Source: Pseudoduganella aquatica (GTDB lineage Bacteria; Pseudomonadota; Gammaproteobacteria; Burkholderiales; Burkholderiaceae_D). From it: 64,000 bases of DNA. Positions 44,116 to 52,865 of this stretch are shown in pieces. The notes beneath the pieces are model-generated. The model had not been told where the DNA came from. It ran no database searches and was given only the letters and a program-made list of their open reading frames with translations. Location of the stretch: contig NZ_WWCU01000005.1 in assembly GCF_009857595.1 (NCBI RefSeq), forward strand, positions 1-64,000, read 5' to 3'. The position numbers were made by a program, and so were the translations under genes. How positions within the stretch are numbered: position 1 is the first letter of the stretch; every line of letters begins with the position of its first letter.

Positions 44116-46092
44116 ATGTTTTCACCGCTAGAACTGACCCTGTTATTGCTGGGCAGCGCCGTGCTGGGCGTGGTCGCGTTCAGGATGCTGCACCTGCCGC
44201 CCATGCTGGGCTATCTGGCGGTCGGCATTATTATCGGGCCGCACGCGCTGGGGCTGGCCGAACAGAGCGAGGCCGGCCACATCCTGGCCGAATTCGGCGT
44301 GGTGTTCCTGATGTTCTCGATCGGCCTGGAGTTCTCGCTGCCCAAGCTGATGGCCATGCGCGGCATCGTGTTCGGGCTGGGCATGGCGCAGGTGGTGGCC
44401 ACCATCGCCGCCACGATGGTGCTGGGCTGGCTGCTGGTGACCCAGATGCCCGGCGTGCACATCGGCTGGCAGGCCTCGTTCGCGCTGGGCGGCGCGCTGG
44501 CCATGTCGTCGACCGCCATCGTGGTCAAGATGCTGACCGAGCGGCTGGAGCTGGAGAGCGAGCACGGCCGCAAGATTATCGGCATCCTGCTGTTCCAGGA
44601 CCTGGCGGTGGTGCCGCTGCTGATACTGATCCCCTCCCTGTCGAAGAACCCGGACGACCTGCTCAGTACGCTGGCCTGGGCGGCGGGCAAGGCCGCCATC
44701 GTGCTGGTGCTGCTGCTGTTCGTGGGGCAGAAGCTGGTGCGCGGCTGGTTCACCATCGTGGTCAAGCGGCGCTCGCAGGAGCTGTTCATGCTGAACCTGC
44801 TCCTGATCACGCTGGGCGCGGCCTGGATCACGGAGAAGGCCGGGCTGTCGATGGCGCTGGGCGCCTTCGTGGCCGGCATGCTGATCTCGGAAACCGAATA
44901 CAAGCACCAGGTGGAGGAGGACATCAAGCCCTTCCGCGACGTGCTGCTGGGGCTGTTCTTTATCAACGTGGGCATGCTGCTCAACCTGCGGCTGGTGGTG
45001 GAGCACTGGTGGCTGGTGCTGGTGCTGCTGGCCGGGCCGGTGCTGCTCAAGTTCGCGCTCATTGCCGGGCTGGCCAAGCTGTTCGGCTCGTCGGACGGGG
45101 TGTCGATGCGCACCGGCCTGGCGCTGGCGCAGGCGGGCGAGTTCGGCTTCGTGCTGCTCAACCTGGCCGGCGGCATGGCGCTGATGGACCCGTTCATTAT
45201 CCAGGTGGTGCTGGCGTCGATGGTGCTGTCGATGCTGCTGGCGCCGTTCATCATCGCCAAGTCCGACCAGCTGGTGATGAAGGTGTCGAGCAATGAATGG
45301 ATGATGCAGTCGCTGGCGCTGACGAAGATCGCCACGCGCACCATGAGCACGCAAAAGCACGTGATCGTGGCCGGCTTCGGGCGCAGCGGGCAAAGCCTGG
45401 CCACGCTGCTGAGCGAGGAAGACATCGCCTACCACGCGCTGGACCTGGACCCGGAACGGGTGCAGGAAGCGCAGACGGCGGGCGCCAACGTGTCCTACGG
45501 CGACGCCGGGCGGCGCGAAAGCCTGGTGGCGGCCGGCATCTACCGCGCCAGCGCGGTGGTGATCACCTACGCCAGCACGCCGTCGGCGCTGCGGGTGCTG
45601 CATCTGGTGCACGAGCTGGCGCCGGCGCTGCCGGTGATCGTGCGCAGCCACGACGACACGGACCTGGACCGGCTGAAAGCGGCCGGGGCGGCCGAAGTGG
45701 TGCCGGAGCTGATGGAAGGCAGCCTGATGCTGGCCTCGCACGCGCTGGTGATGCTGGGCGTGCCGCTGCGGCGCGTGGTGCACCGGGTGCAGGCGGCGCG
45801 GGAAGCGCGCTACGCCTCGCTGCGCGGCTGGTTCCACGGCGCCAGCGACGCCGGCGGGGACGACGAGATGCTGCGGCTGCACTCGGTGGCGCTGGGCGAA
45901 AAAGCCGGCAGCGTCGGCAAGGCGCTGAGCGAAGTGGAGATAGAGACGGCGGGCGCCGAAATCGCCTCCATCCGGCGCGGCAAAAGCGGGGTCGAAGTCG
46001 CGCCCGGCACGGTGCTGCAAGCAGGCGACGTAGTCGTGCTGCGCGGCGCCGCCGACGCCGTCGCCCGCGCCGAACACCTCCTTCTCACCTAA
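44116..46092 (+). CDS. CPA2 monovalent cation:proton antiporter (KefB/YbaL-like)
   Basis: A 658-residue protein. The N-terminal part (about 1-385) has some twelve membrane segments of the Na/H-exchanger fold. A TrkA-N nucleotide-binding Rossmann domain follows (GFGRSGQSLATLL near 419), and a TrkA-C domain ends the protein (about 575-655). These carriers exchange potassium or another monovalent cation for protons under nucleotide or redox control. A glutathione-gating partner such as KefF/KefG is absent, which favours a YbaL/RosB-type role, but the ion is not certain. It is divergent from kdsD. Nested inverted repeats follow its stop. Confidence 0.9.
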   Translation: MFSPLELTLLLLGSAVLGVVAFRMLHLPPMLGYLAVGIIIGPHALGLAEQSEAGHILAEFGVVFLMFSIGLEFSLPKLMAMRGIVFGLGMAQVVATIAATMVLGWLLVTQMPGVHIGWQASFALGGALAMSSTAIVVKMLTERLELESEHGRKIIGILLFQDLAVVPLLILIPSLSKNPDDLLSTLAWAAGKAAIVLVLLLFVGQKLVRGWFTIVVKRRSQELFMLNLLLITLGAAWITEKAGLSMALGAFVAGMLISETEYKHQVEEDIKPFRDVLLGLFFINVGMLLNLRLVVEHWWLVLVLLAGPVLLKFALIAGLAKLFGSSDGVSMRTGLALAQAGEFGFVLLNLAGGMALMDPFIIQVVLASMVLSMLLAPFIIAKSDQLVMKVSSNEWMMQSLALTKIATRTMSTQKHVIVAGFGRSGQSLATLLSEEDIAYHALDLDPERVQEAQTAGANVSYGDAGRRESLVAAGIYRASAVVITYASTPSALRVLHLVHELAPALPVIVRSHDDTDLDRLKAAGAAEVVPELMEGSLMLASHALVMLGVPLRRVVHRVQAAREARYASLRGWFHGASDAGGDDEMLRLHSVALGEKAGSVGKALSEVEIETAGAEIASIRRGKSGVEVAPGTVLQAGDVVVLRGAADAVARAEHLLLT

Positions 46093-46109
46093 CAATCCTA
46101 CAAGCAGCC

Positions 46110-46166
46110 TGAGCCGCATCCGCCCCAATTCGGGGTCAGACCCCGGGGTGGGAGAAATGCGGCTCA
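46110..46166. repeat. Nested inverted repeat, copy 1
   Basis: TGAGCCGCAT (46110-46119) pairs with ATGCGGCTCA (46157-46166), and an inner GGGGT-CAG-ACCCC hairpin lies at 46132-46144. It is 17 bases after the antiporter stop. The leading CCTACAAGCAGCC is shared with copy 2. Confidence 0.75.
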
Positions 46167-46280
46167 GTTCACTTGCAATGGGCGTAAAGAGCGCTGGCGA
46201 CAGCGCCGGCTGCGTTGGCAAGGCGCCAAGGTGGCGCCGATCCTGCGTCAATCGCCTACTGCTCGCCTAATATTCCTACA

Positions 46281-46351
46281 AGCAGCCTGAGCCGCATTTA
46301 TCCGCCTTCGGGGTCTGACCCCGAAATGGGGAGAATGCGGCTCAGGCTGCT
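46281..46351. repeat. Nested inverted repeat, copy 2
   Basis: A 17-base perfect stem: AGCAGCCTGAGCCGCAT (46281-46297) against 46335-46351, with an inner CGGGGT-CTG-ACCCCG hairpin at 46309-46323. It ends 6 bases before the stop of the minus-strand diguanylate cyclase. It and copy 1 lie between converging genes, so they may serve as bidirectional terminators. The stretch 46093-46357 holds no gene. Confidence 0.75.
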
Positions 46352-46357
46352 TAAGGT

Positions 46358-47509
46358 TTAGTCGCCGGGGCGGTAGGTGAGCACGCGGTTGCGACCGCTG
46401 TCTTTGGCTTGGTAGAGCGCGGAGTCGGCTTGGGCGATCAGTTCCATCGCGGCCGTCTCCGGCGTGACCGACAGGTCGCTGCGGTCCAGGCAGGCCACCC
46501 CGAGCGAGGCCGTGATCGATACCCGCACGCTGGGCGAGACGTGGATCATGCTGGCGGCGATGCCGGCGCGGATGCGCTCGGCCACGAAGGCGGCGCTGTC
46601 CAGGTCCGCATTGATCAGCAGTACCACGAACTCCTCCCCGCCAAAGCGCGCCAGCGCGTCCGACAGCCGCAGCTCGGCCTTGATACGCTGCGCCACCTCG
46701 CGCAGCACTTCGTCGCCGCCCTGGTGGCCCACCGTGTCATTCACCCGCTTGAAGTGGTCGATGTCGATGTACATGAAGGAGATGTCGTAGGCTTGGCGCC
46801 GCGCGCGCGAAATTTCCTCCAGCAAGCGGCGGTCCATATAGCGCCGGTTGTACACGCCGGTCAGCGAGTCGGTCAGGCCGATGTACTTGAGCATCTCGTT
46901 CGAGATCACGTTCTCCAGGCAGATGGCAATAATGGAGGCCATGTGCTCGATGAAGTCCGTGCCCAGGCTGGGCGTGAAGCGCGTGGGGTCCACGCTGCCC
47001 AGGTTCAGGCTGCCGATAATGCGCTTGTTGCGCAGCAGCGGCACCAGCGCCACGCTTTGCAGTCCGTCCGGCGGACGCGGGAAGGCGTGCCCGTGCTTGG
47101 CGGCGTCGTACATGCCCAGCAGCGGCTTGGGCGTGGGCGAGTAGGCGTTGCGGCGGCCCAGGTCAAAGCCCAGGGCGTCCACTTCTTCCACAAAAATCAG
47201 GTCGGGGAACTCGCTGAAGTTCACGCCCAGCTTGCCCATCACCGTGTTGATGTCGCCGCCTTCGTCGATCAGCGTCAGCGTTACCGCTTCCAGCTCGGAA
47301 ATAATGGGCAGCGTGCGGAAGATGGTGCCCACCAGCTCCGGGAAAGTGCCCGCGCCGACGATTTCCAGGTCAAAGGCCTGGTGCCGCATCATGATGTTGT
47401 GGTTGCGCTCGGCCTGCTCCAGCAGGTAGGCCATGCGCGTGCGCAGCGCCTGGTTTTCCGCCGCCAGCTCGAGCGCCTGGGACTTTTTGTCGGGCATGGT
47501 GGTGGTCAT
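46358..47509 (-). CDS. GAF-GGDEF diguanylate cyclase
   Basis: A 383-residue protein. Residues 30-200 form a DUF484/GAF-like sensor domain, after a short coiled-coil start. The GGDEF domain (about 210-375) has the catalytic FGGEEF, and an inhibitory RxxD (RLSD) five residues before it, so it should make cyclic di-GMP and be inhibited by its product. It has no membrane segment. The start ATG 47509 shares its A with the TGA stop of the MOSC gene (TGATG), so the two are translationally coupled. The ligand of the GAF domain is unknown. Confidence 0.9.
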   Translation of the reverse strand: MTTTMPDKKSQALELAAENQALRTRMAYLLEQAERNHNIMMRHQAFDLEIVGAGTFPELVGTIFRTLPIISELEAVTLTLIDEGGDINTVMGKLGVNFSEFPDLIFVEEVDALGFDLGRRNAYSPTPKPLLGMYDAAKHGHAFPRPPDGLQSVALVPLLRNKRIIGSLNLGSVDPTRFTPSLGTDFIEHMASIIAICLENVISNEMLKYIGLTDSLTGVYNRRYMDRRLLEEISRARRQAYDISFMYIDIDHFKRVNDTVGHQGGDEVLREVAQRIKAELRLSDALARFGGEEFVVLLINADLDSAAFVAERIRAGIAASMIHVSPSVRVSITASLGVACLDRSDLSVTPETAAMELIAQADSALYQAKDSGRNRVLTYRPGD

Positions 47510-48360
47510 CAGAAGGCCAGGTTGACGTCGATTTCCTGGCCCACATGCAGCTGCTGGCCGTCGCCTTCGAGCAGGATGCTGTTCATGCCGAAGCACAGCG
47601 CCCCCTCCACTTCGGGCTTGGCGCGGTAGCCGGCCATGATGTCGAGCGGGTCCGGACCGAACTGGCCGGTGGCCTGGTCGATCGAGGGCATGGGGCAGCG
47701 CGGACAGGGCTTGACCGGCTTGAGTACGGCGCTGCCGGCGCGGAAATCTTCCGCGTAGTCTTCTTCAAACGCGCCTATGCCGTCGATCACCAGGTTGGGG
47801 CGGAAGCGGTTCATCGGCAGCGCCTCGCGGCCGGCCTTGAGCAACTTTTCGTTCAGGTCCGCCAGCGAGGCGCTGCCGGCTACCAGGATCGGATAGCCGT
47901 CCGAGAACATGGTGGTGGCGGCCACGCCATTGGTCCATTTCTGCGACACGGCGCGGGTGGCGTGCGCATGGAAGCGCACCAGGCGGCACGGCAGGCCGAG
48001 GAAGCTGCTGAACCAGGCGGCGGTGGTGGCGTCGCAGTCGTAGGCCAGCACCTGGTCGTCCCACACTTGCACGGTGAGCTTGGGCGCCAGCTCGGGGTCG
48101 GGCAGGCCGAGGGCGATCTCCAGGCGCAGCATGCCGGGCGCGCGCAGTTCCAGCGTGTCCGCTTTCAGGCGCGGCACGATGAGCGCCATGCGCGGATGCT
48201 CGCGCTGGGTCAGCGCCAGGCCGGACTGGTCCACCACCATCCATTCGCGGTCGTAAATCTGCTCTTTCATCAGCCCTGCGCTGGTCAGCGTGGCGGAACG
48301 CAGCGGCATGCCGGCACAGGATTTGATCGGGTAGAGGTTGATTTCGGAGAGGATAGCCAT
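47509..48360 (-). CDS. MOSC-domain protein
   Basis: A 283-residue protein. The MOSC N-terminal beta-barrel (INLYPIKSCAGMPL entry) is followed by the MOSC domain with FRPNLVIDG near 180 and LKPVKPCPRCPMPSID near 218. The two or three Cys there include the likely molybdenum-cofactor ligand. Such proteins reduce N-hydroxylated compounds or carry sulfur for molybdoenzymes. ATG 48360 gives the family N-terminus; an upstream in-frame ATG is also possible. It is coupled to the diguanylate cyclase downstream, an odd pairing with no obvious logic. Confidence 0.86.
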   Translation of the reverse strand: MAILSEINLYPIKSCAGMPLRSATLTSAGLMKEQIYDREWMVVDQSGLALTQREHPRMALIVPRLKADTLELRAPGMLRLEIALGLPDPELAPKLTVQVWDDQVLAYDCDATTAAWFSSFLGLPCRLVRFHAHATRAVSQKWTNGVAATTMFSDGYPILVAGSASLADLNEKLLKAGREALPMNRFRPNLVIDGIGAFEEDYAEDFRAGSAVLKPVKPCPRCPMPSIDQATGQFGPDPLDIMAGYRAKPEVEGALCFGMNSILLEGDGQQLHVGQEIDVNLAF

Positions 48361-48486
48361 GCTGACCGCCGCAGGCAACGCGAACGGACGCTGCCTAAAT
48401 GTTATTCAAGTTGGCAGTATGGCAGCAAAGTGACCAGCAGTAAATCGGGGAAAACCGCAGCGCTGCGCGGGCGGGCGGCAAAAAAA

Positions 48487-48508
48487 GCCCCCAGCGCGGG
48501 CTGGGGGC
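48487..48508 (-). terminator. Intrinsic terminator after the NYN gene
   Basis: GCCCCCAGC-GCG-GGCTGGGGGC gives a 9-bp stem. On the minus strand it is followed by seven T residues. It lies 60 bases past the NYN-gene stop. The 207 bases from 48361 to 48567 hold no gene. Confidence 0.85.
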
Positions 48509-48567
48509 GTTTTGGGCGCGGGCTGCGCCGCCGGCGGACGGGCAGTCCGCCGGTTGCGGGTGCTGCC

Positions 48568-50439
48568 TTATTTCGCTGCGGGCTTGCGCGGACGGCGCGG
48601 GCTGCGGGCTGGCTTGGCGTCGCCGGATGCGTCGGCGGCATCGCCCTGCTCGGCGGCTGGCGCGGCAGGCTCGGCGATCGTTTCGGCAGCCTTGGCGGCC
48701 TTGGCTGGCCGGGCCGGCTTGGCCGAAGCAGCGCCACGGCGGCCACCAGCACGCGCCGGCGCCGCTTCGGCGGCAACTGCCGCTTCCTGGGCCGGAGCGG
48801 CGGCGGGAGCTTCCACCACTGCTGCCTCGGCTGCTGCGGCAGTCAGGCGCGGCTCGCCGGCCTTGGCGCGGCCCTTGGCGGGAGCGCGCGCGCGGCCTTT
48901 CGTGGCCGGCTGTACGGCTGGCTGCACGGCGACAGGCGCTTCCGCAGCCACGCTGTCCTGCACCACCTCGGCAAGCGGCTGCACCGGCGCCGGGACAACC
49001 GCCGGGGCGGCTGGCTGGCGGCCTGCAGGCGCGGCATGCTGCGCCGCTGGCTTGCCCCGCGAATCACCTCCCGAGGCAGCCTGGGACGCCTTCACTTTGG
49101 CGGCCTTGGCCTGGCGGGCTGGAATCTTGGGCGGCTTGCGCTTGCCCTGGCCTGCCTGCTGCTGCGCGGCGCGCGCATTGCGCGTGCCGTTGGCAATGGC
49201 GGCGGCGGCTTCGTCCAGCGCGCGTTCTTCCTCGTCGCGGTCGTCGACTACGTCGCTGCCCTGCTCGCCGCCGGCCGGCTGCTCGACAGTATCAGCTGCC
49301 TCGCCGCCTTCCGCGTCCACGGCCGGGTGAACGTAAGGGGCGTCGTCGGCGGCATGCACGGCTTCGGCTTCCGCGTAGGCGTTTTCATCCTGCGCCAATT
49401 GCAGTTCGGCCGACACTTCTTCCGATACCGGTTCCTGGCTGGCGTAGCGGTCTCCGCCGCGGTTGCGGCCACGGCCGCGGCCGCGCCGGCCTTCGTGACG
49501 GCCTTCCTGGCGGCCATCCGGACGGCCATCCTGGCGAACTTCGCCGGATTCACCTGCGCCTGGCGCCGCCACCGGCGCCGAGCCTTCTCCCGCCGCGCCC
49601 TGCTCGCCCATGCCTGCGCCGCTGCTACGGTATACATAGGCACCGGATTTCTCGTCGCGGCCGAATTCCAGCAGGCCGCGCGCCTTGGCTTCTTCCAGCA
49701 GGTTGCCGAAGGTGCGGAAACCATAATAGGACTCGCTGAAGTCCGGCTTGCGGCGCTTGATCGCCTCTTTCAGCACGGAGGCCCAGATCTTGCCGGAATC
49801 GCCACGCTCGGAAACCAGCGCGTCGAAGGTCTCGACGGCCATGTCCACCGCTTCGCGGCGGCGCTTGTCCATTTCCTCGCGGCGGCGTTTTTCTTCTTCC
49901 GGGGTGCGCTTGACGGCGGGCTGGCCTTCGCGCGTGTCGCGCTTGGCGGCCGCGCGGCGGCTTTCGCGCACCAGGTCGTCATAGAAGATGAACTCGTCGC
50001 AGTTGGCCACCAGCAAGTCCGAAGTGGACTGCTTGACGCCCACGCCGATCACTTTCTTGTTGTTCTCGCGCAGCTTGGAGACCAGCGGCGAGAAGTCCGA
50101 GTCGCCGGAAATAATGACAAAAGTGTTAACGTGGGCTTTGGTGTAGCACAAGTCCAGCGCGTCCACGACCATGCGGATGTCGGCCGAGTTTTTGCCCGAT
50201 TGGCGCACGTGCGGGATTTCGATCAGTTCGAAATTGGCTTCGTGCATCGGCGCTTTGAAACCTTTGTAGCGGTCCCAGTCGCAATACGCTTTTTTGACCA
50301 CAATGCTGCCCTTGAGCAATAAACGCTCCAGTACGGGCTTGATGTCAAATTTTTCGTAATTGGCGTCGCGCACGCCGAGGGCGACGTTTTCGAAGTCGCA
50401 GAACAGCGCCATGCTGACGTTATCGTTGGATGAAGCCAT
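48568..50439 (-). CDS. NYN-domain nuclease with LOTUS/OST-HTH domain and long Ala-rich tail
   Basis: A 623-residue protein. The NYN (PIN-like) domain spans about 8-150, with acids Asp-15 (LFCDFENV), those in NSADIRMVVDALD, and the ISGDSDF motif near 111. A charged helix rich in Arg and Glu follows (155-195). An OST-HTH/LOTUS domain then spans about 205-290 (ASVLKEAIKRRKPDFSESYYGF, broken by its turns). The remaining 330 residues are low-complexity Ala/Pro/Gly/Lys, probably disordered and RNA-binding like the tails of RNase E. NYN-LOTUS proteins are thought to process or bind RNA; no partner gene is adjacent. The tail is far longer than in most LabA-like proteins. Confidence 0.86.
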   Translation of the reverse strand: MASSNDNVSMALFCDFENVALGVRDANYEKFDIKPVLERLLLKGSIVVKKAYCDWDRYKGFKAPMHEANFELIEIPHVRQSGKNSADIRMVVDALDLCYTKAHVNTFVIISGDSDFSPLVSKLRENNKKVIGVGVKQSTSDLLVANCDEFIFYDDLVRESRRAAAKRDTREGQPAVKRTPEEEKRRREEMDKRRREAVDMAVETFDALVSERGDSGKIWASVLKEAIKRRKPDFSESYYGFRTFGNLLEEAKARGLLEFGRDEKSGAYVYRSSGAGMGEQGAAGEGSAPVAAPGAGESGEVRQDGRPDGRQEGRHEGRRGRGRGRNRGGDRYASQEPVSEEVSAELQLAQDENAYAEAEAVHAADDAPYVHPAVDAEGGEAADTVEQPAGGEQGSDVVDDRDEEERALDEAAAAIANGTRNARAAQQQAGQGKRKPPKIPARQAKAAKVKASQAASGGDSRGKPAAQHAAPAGRQPAAPAVVPAPVQPLAEVVQDSVAAEAPVAVQPAVQPATKGRARAPAKGRAKAGEPRLTAAAAEAAVVEAPAAAPAQEAAVAAEAAPARAGGRRGAASAKPARPAKAAKAAETIAEPAAPAAEQGDAADASGDAKPARSPRRPRKPAAK

Positions 50440-50569
50440 GTGATTTCGTTTTCTGTGGTGAGGAGGTGCTATTGGGCCGGTGGCCGGCGAACCTGACGAT
50501 TATACAGCCAGGCCCGCCCATCGCCCGCCCTGGTGTATGCTGGCTTTACCATTTTTTTCGGGAGTCTCC

Positions 50570-51070
50570 ATGAAGCAATTGCTCGCCACCCTCGTGTTTC
50601 TGCTGATGAGCGCCAGCGCCGCCGCCCAATCGCCCGCCGCCGATGAGGCATTCCGCGCGCAGGTCAATACGTTTATGGATCAGTGGCATAAAGATGCTGC
50701 CCAAGCAGATCCCATCTATTTCGACAAAATGGCGGTCAAGGGGATTTATATCGGCACGGATAAAACAGAAATATGGACGCGTGACGAATTCAAGGTCTGG
50801 GCCAAGCCTTATTTCGACAGGAAAAAGGCCTGGGCATTTACTGCGGCCAAGCGCAATATCTATTTCTCGCCAGATAAAAGTTATGCCTGGTTTGATGAGC
50901 AATTGAATACGCAGATGGGGATATGCCAGGCCAGCGGCGTGCTTCACCGCACTGCGTCCGGATTCGAGATCGAGCATTATCAATTGTCGCTGGCGGTGCC
51001 CAATCCGCTGATGGACCAGTTCACCAAGATCATCAAGGACTTCGAAGCCAAACCGGCCGCCGCGCAGTAA
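50570..51070 (+). CDS. Exported NTF2-like (SnoaL-type) protein
   Basis: A 166-residue protein with a signal peptide (MKQLLATLVFLLMSASAAAQ). It then has an NTF2-like cone fold: FMDQWHKDAAQAD, DKMAVKGIYIGTDKTEIW and a FKVWAKPYFDRKKAW helix are the usual nuclear-transport-factor-2 landmarks. These folds bind small ligands or act as enzymes; the ligand is unknown. GGAG lies 5 bases before ATG 50570. It is divergent from the NYN gene. Confidence 0.82.
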   Translation: MKQLLATLVFLLMSASAAAQSPAADEAFRAQVNTFMDQWHKDAAQADPIYFDKMAVKGIYIGTDKTEIWTRDEFKVWAKPYFDRKKAWAFTAAKRNIYFSPDKSYAWFDEQLNTQMGICQASGVLHRTASGFEIEHYQLSLAVPNPLMDQFTKIIKDFEAKPAAAQ

Positions 51071-51200
51071 AACCTCGGCTACCCATGCTTTCATGGGGCT
51101 GGCGTGGCCATTTTAAGCCAGCTTTTAGCTTGTTCGCGCCAGATTTGAGTGTGCCGGCCTACCCCGTGCCCGGCTGACGAAAAATACGGACGAAAAAAAA

Positions 51201-51218
51201 GCCGCGATTGCTCGCGGC
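51201..51218. terminator. Bidirectional terminator between NTF2-like gene and ychF
   Basis: GCCGCGA-TTGC-TCGCGGC is a 7-bp stem flanked by eight A residues on the left and TTTTTTA on the right, so it works on both strands. It ends the converging NTF2-like and ychF transcripts. Confidence 0.88.
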
Positions 51219-51248
51219 TTTTTTATTGCGGCCTAGGCCGCTGGATAT

Positions 51249-52340
51249 TTAGACGTTGAACAGGAAGTTCAGTACGTCGCCATCCTTGACCACGTATTCC
51301 TTGCCCTCGGCGCGCATCTTACCCGCTTCCTTGGCGCCCGCTTCGCCTTTGAGCGCAACGTAATCGTCATAGGCAATGGTCTGGGCGCGAATAAAGCCGC
51401 GTTCGAAATCGGTGTGAATAACACCGGCCGCTTGCGGAGCGGTATCGCCGATATGGATGGTCCAGGCGCGCACTTCTTTTACGCCGGCGGTGAAATAGGT
51501 CTGCAAGCCCAGCAGTTTATATGCGGCGCGAATCAGGCGGTCCAGGCCTGGCTCTTCCATGCCCATATCGGACAGGAATTCGGTTTTATCCGCATCGTCC
51601 AGATCGGCGATTTCCGCTTCGATGGAGGCGCAAATGGCAACGATAGGCGCATTCTGCGATTTGGCGTATTCGGTCAATTGGTCCAGCAGCGGATTATTGG
51701 TGAAGCCGGTATCGGAAACGTTGGCCACATACATTGCCGGTTTGGCGGTGATCAGGCACAGCGATTTAATGATCGCCATTTGATCAGCGTCCAGGCCCAT
51801 GGCGCGCACTGGTTTGGCTTCATTCAATTGCGGAATGATTTTTTCCAGCAGGGCGACCAGTTTGGCAGCGTCTTTATCGCCGGAACGGGCTTTTTTATTT
51901 TCACGGTGCAGCGCTTTTTCAGCGGTGCCCAGATCGGCCAGCGCCAATTCGGTTTGAATAACTTCGATATCGTCCAGCGGGCTAACTTTACCGGCCACGT
52001 GAATCACGTTTTCATCTTCGAAGCAGCGCACCACGTTGACGATGGCGTCGGTTTCGCGGATGTGCGACAGGAACTGGTTGCCCAGGCCCTCGCCCTGCGA
52101 AGCGCCCGCCACCAGTCCTGCGATGTCGACGAACTCGACGATGGCGTTGACCATGCGTTCAGGCTTCACGATCTCGGCCAGGGCGGCCATGCGCGGGTCC
52201 GGAACTTCCACCACGCCGACGTTGGGCTCGATGGTGCAGAACGGATAGTTTTCAGCCGGAATGCCTGCTTTGGTCAGTGCATTGAAAAGAGTGGACTTGC
52301 CGACGTTAGGCAGGCCGACGATGCCGCATTGGAGACTCAT
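51249..52340 (-). CDS. ychF: Redox-regulated ATPase/GTPase YchF (OLA1)
   Basis: A 363-residue P-loop protein. G1 is GLPNVGKST (8-16), and the [20 protein letters not shown] switch region (near 72-91) is YchF-specific. The coiled-coil insert (about 130-200) and the C-terminal TGS domain (about 278-361) complete it. YchF hydrolyses ATP in preference to GTP and affects translation and stress responses. In many proteobacteria pth precedes ychF; here pth lies some 8 kb away. Length is exactly standard. Confidence 0.95.
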   Translation of the reverse strand: MSLQCGIVGLPNVGKSTLFNALTKAGIPAENYPFCTIEPNVGVVEVPDPRMAALAEIVKPERMVNAIVEFVDIAGLVAGASQGEGLGNQFLSHIRETDAIVNVVRCFEDENVIHVAGKVSPLDDIEVIQTELALADLGTAEKALHRENKKARSGDKDAAKLVALLEKIIPQLNEAKPVRAMGLDADQMAIIKSLCLITAKPAMYVANVSDTGFTNNPLLDQLTEYAKSQNAPIVAICASIEAEIADLDDADKTEFLSDMGMEEPGLDRLIRAAYKLLGLQTYFTAGVKEVRAWTIHIGDTAPQAAGVIHTDFERGFIRAQTIAYDDYVALKGEAGAKEAGKMRAEGKEYVVKDGDVLNFLFNV

Positions 52341-52424
52341 GAAAAACCTTTAATGATGGTATTGTTTTGCTGCGCCGATTGCCCGCGCGTAAGGATCAAT
52401 TGTACCCCAGAACCAGGAGCTTCC

Positions 52425-52865
52425 ATGACGATGCGCGACGCCAAACGCTCGCAATTCCCCCATTTCCTGTCCATTGCTACGCGATGGATGGACAATGACG
52501 TGTATGGCCATGTCAACAATGTTGTTTATTATTCCTATTTCGACACGGCGGTAAACCAGTTCCTGATCGAACGCGGCGTGCTCGATATTCACAAAGGCGA
52601 GGTGGTCGGTTTCGTGGTCGACAGCGGCTGCGCCTACTTCAGCTCGATCTCCTTCCCGGACACCATCCACGCCGGCATCCGCGTGGCCAAGCTGGGCAAT
52701 TCCAGCGTGCGCTATGAAATCGCGCTGTTCCGCAATGACGACGAGCAGCCTTGCGCGGCCGGCCATTTCGTCCACGTCTACGTCGCGCGCGCCAGCAACC
52801 GCTCGGTGCCCATCCCGGCGCCGGTGCGGCAAGTGCTGGAGACCCTGCGCGGGGCGCAAGCGTGA
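52425..52865 (+). CDS. Acyl-CoA thioesterase, 4-hydroxybenzoyl-CoA-thioesterase type
   Basis: A 146-residue hotdog protein. WMDNDVYGHVNNVVYYSYFD (20-39 approximately) is the 4HBT motif with the catalytic Asp followed by His-x-Asn-Asn. AGGAG lies 5 bases before ATG 52425. It should hydrolyse short acyl-CoA or aromatic acyl-CoA esters in the cytoplasm. Its TGA overlaps a GTG start of the ion-channel gene by 4 bases, so the two are coupled, although no shared function is obvious. Confidence 0.88.
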   Translation: MTMRDAKRSQFPHFLSIATRWMDNDVYGHVNNVVYYSYFDTAVNQFLIERGVLDIHKGEVVGFVVDSGCAYFSSISFPDTIHAGIRVAKLGNSSVRYEIALFRNDDEQPCAAGHFVHVYVARASNRSVPIPAPVRQVLETLRGAQA

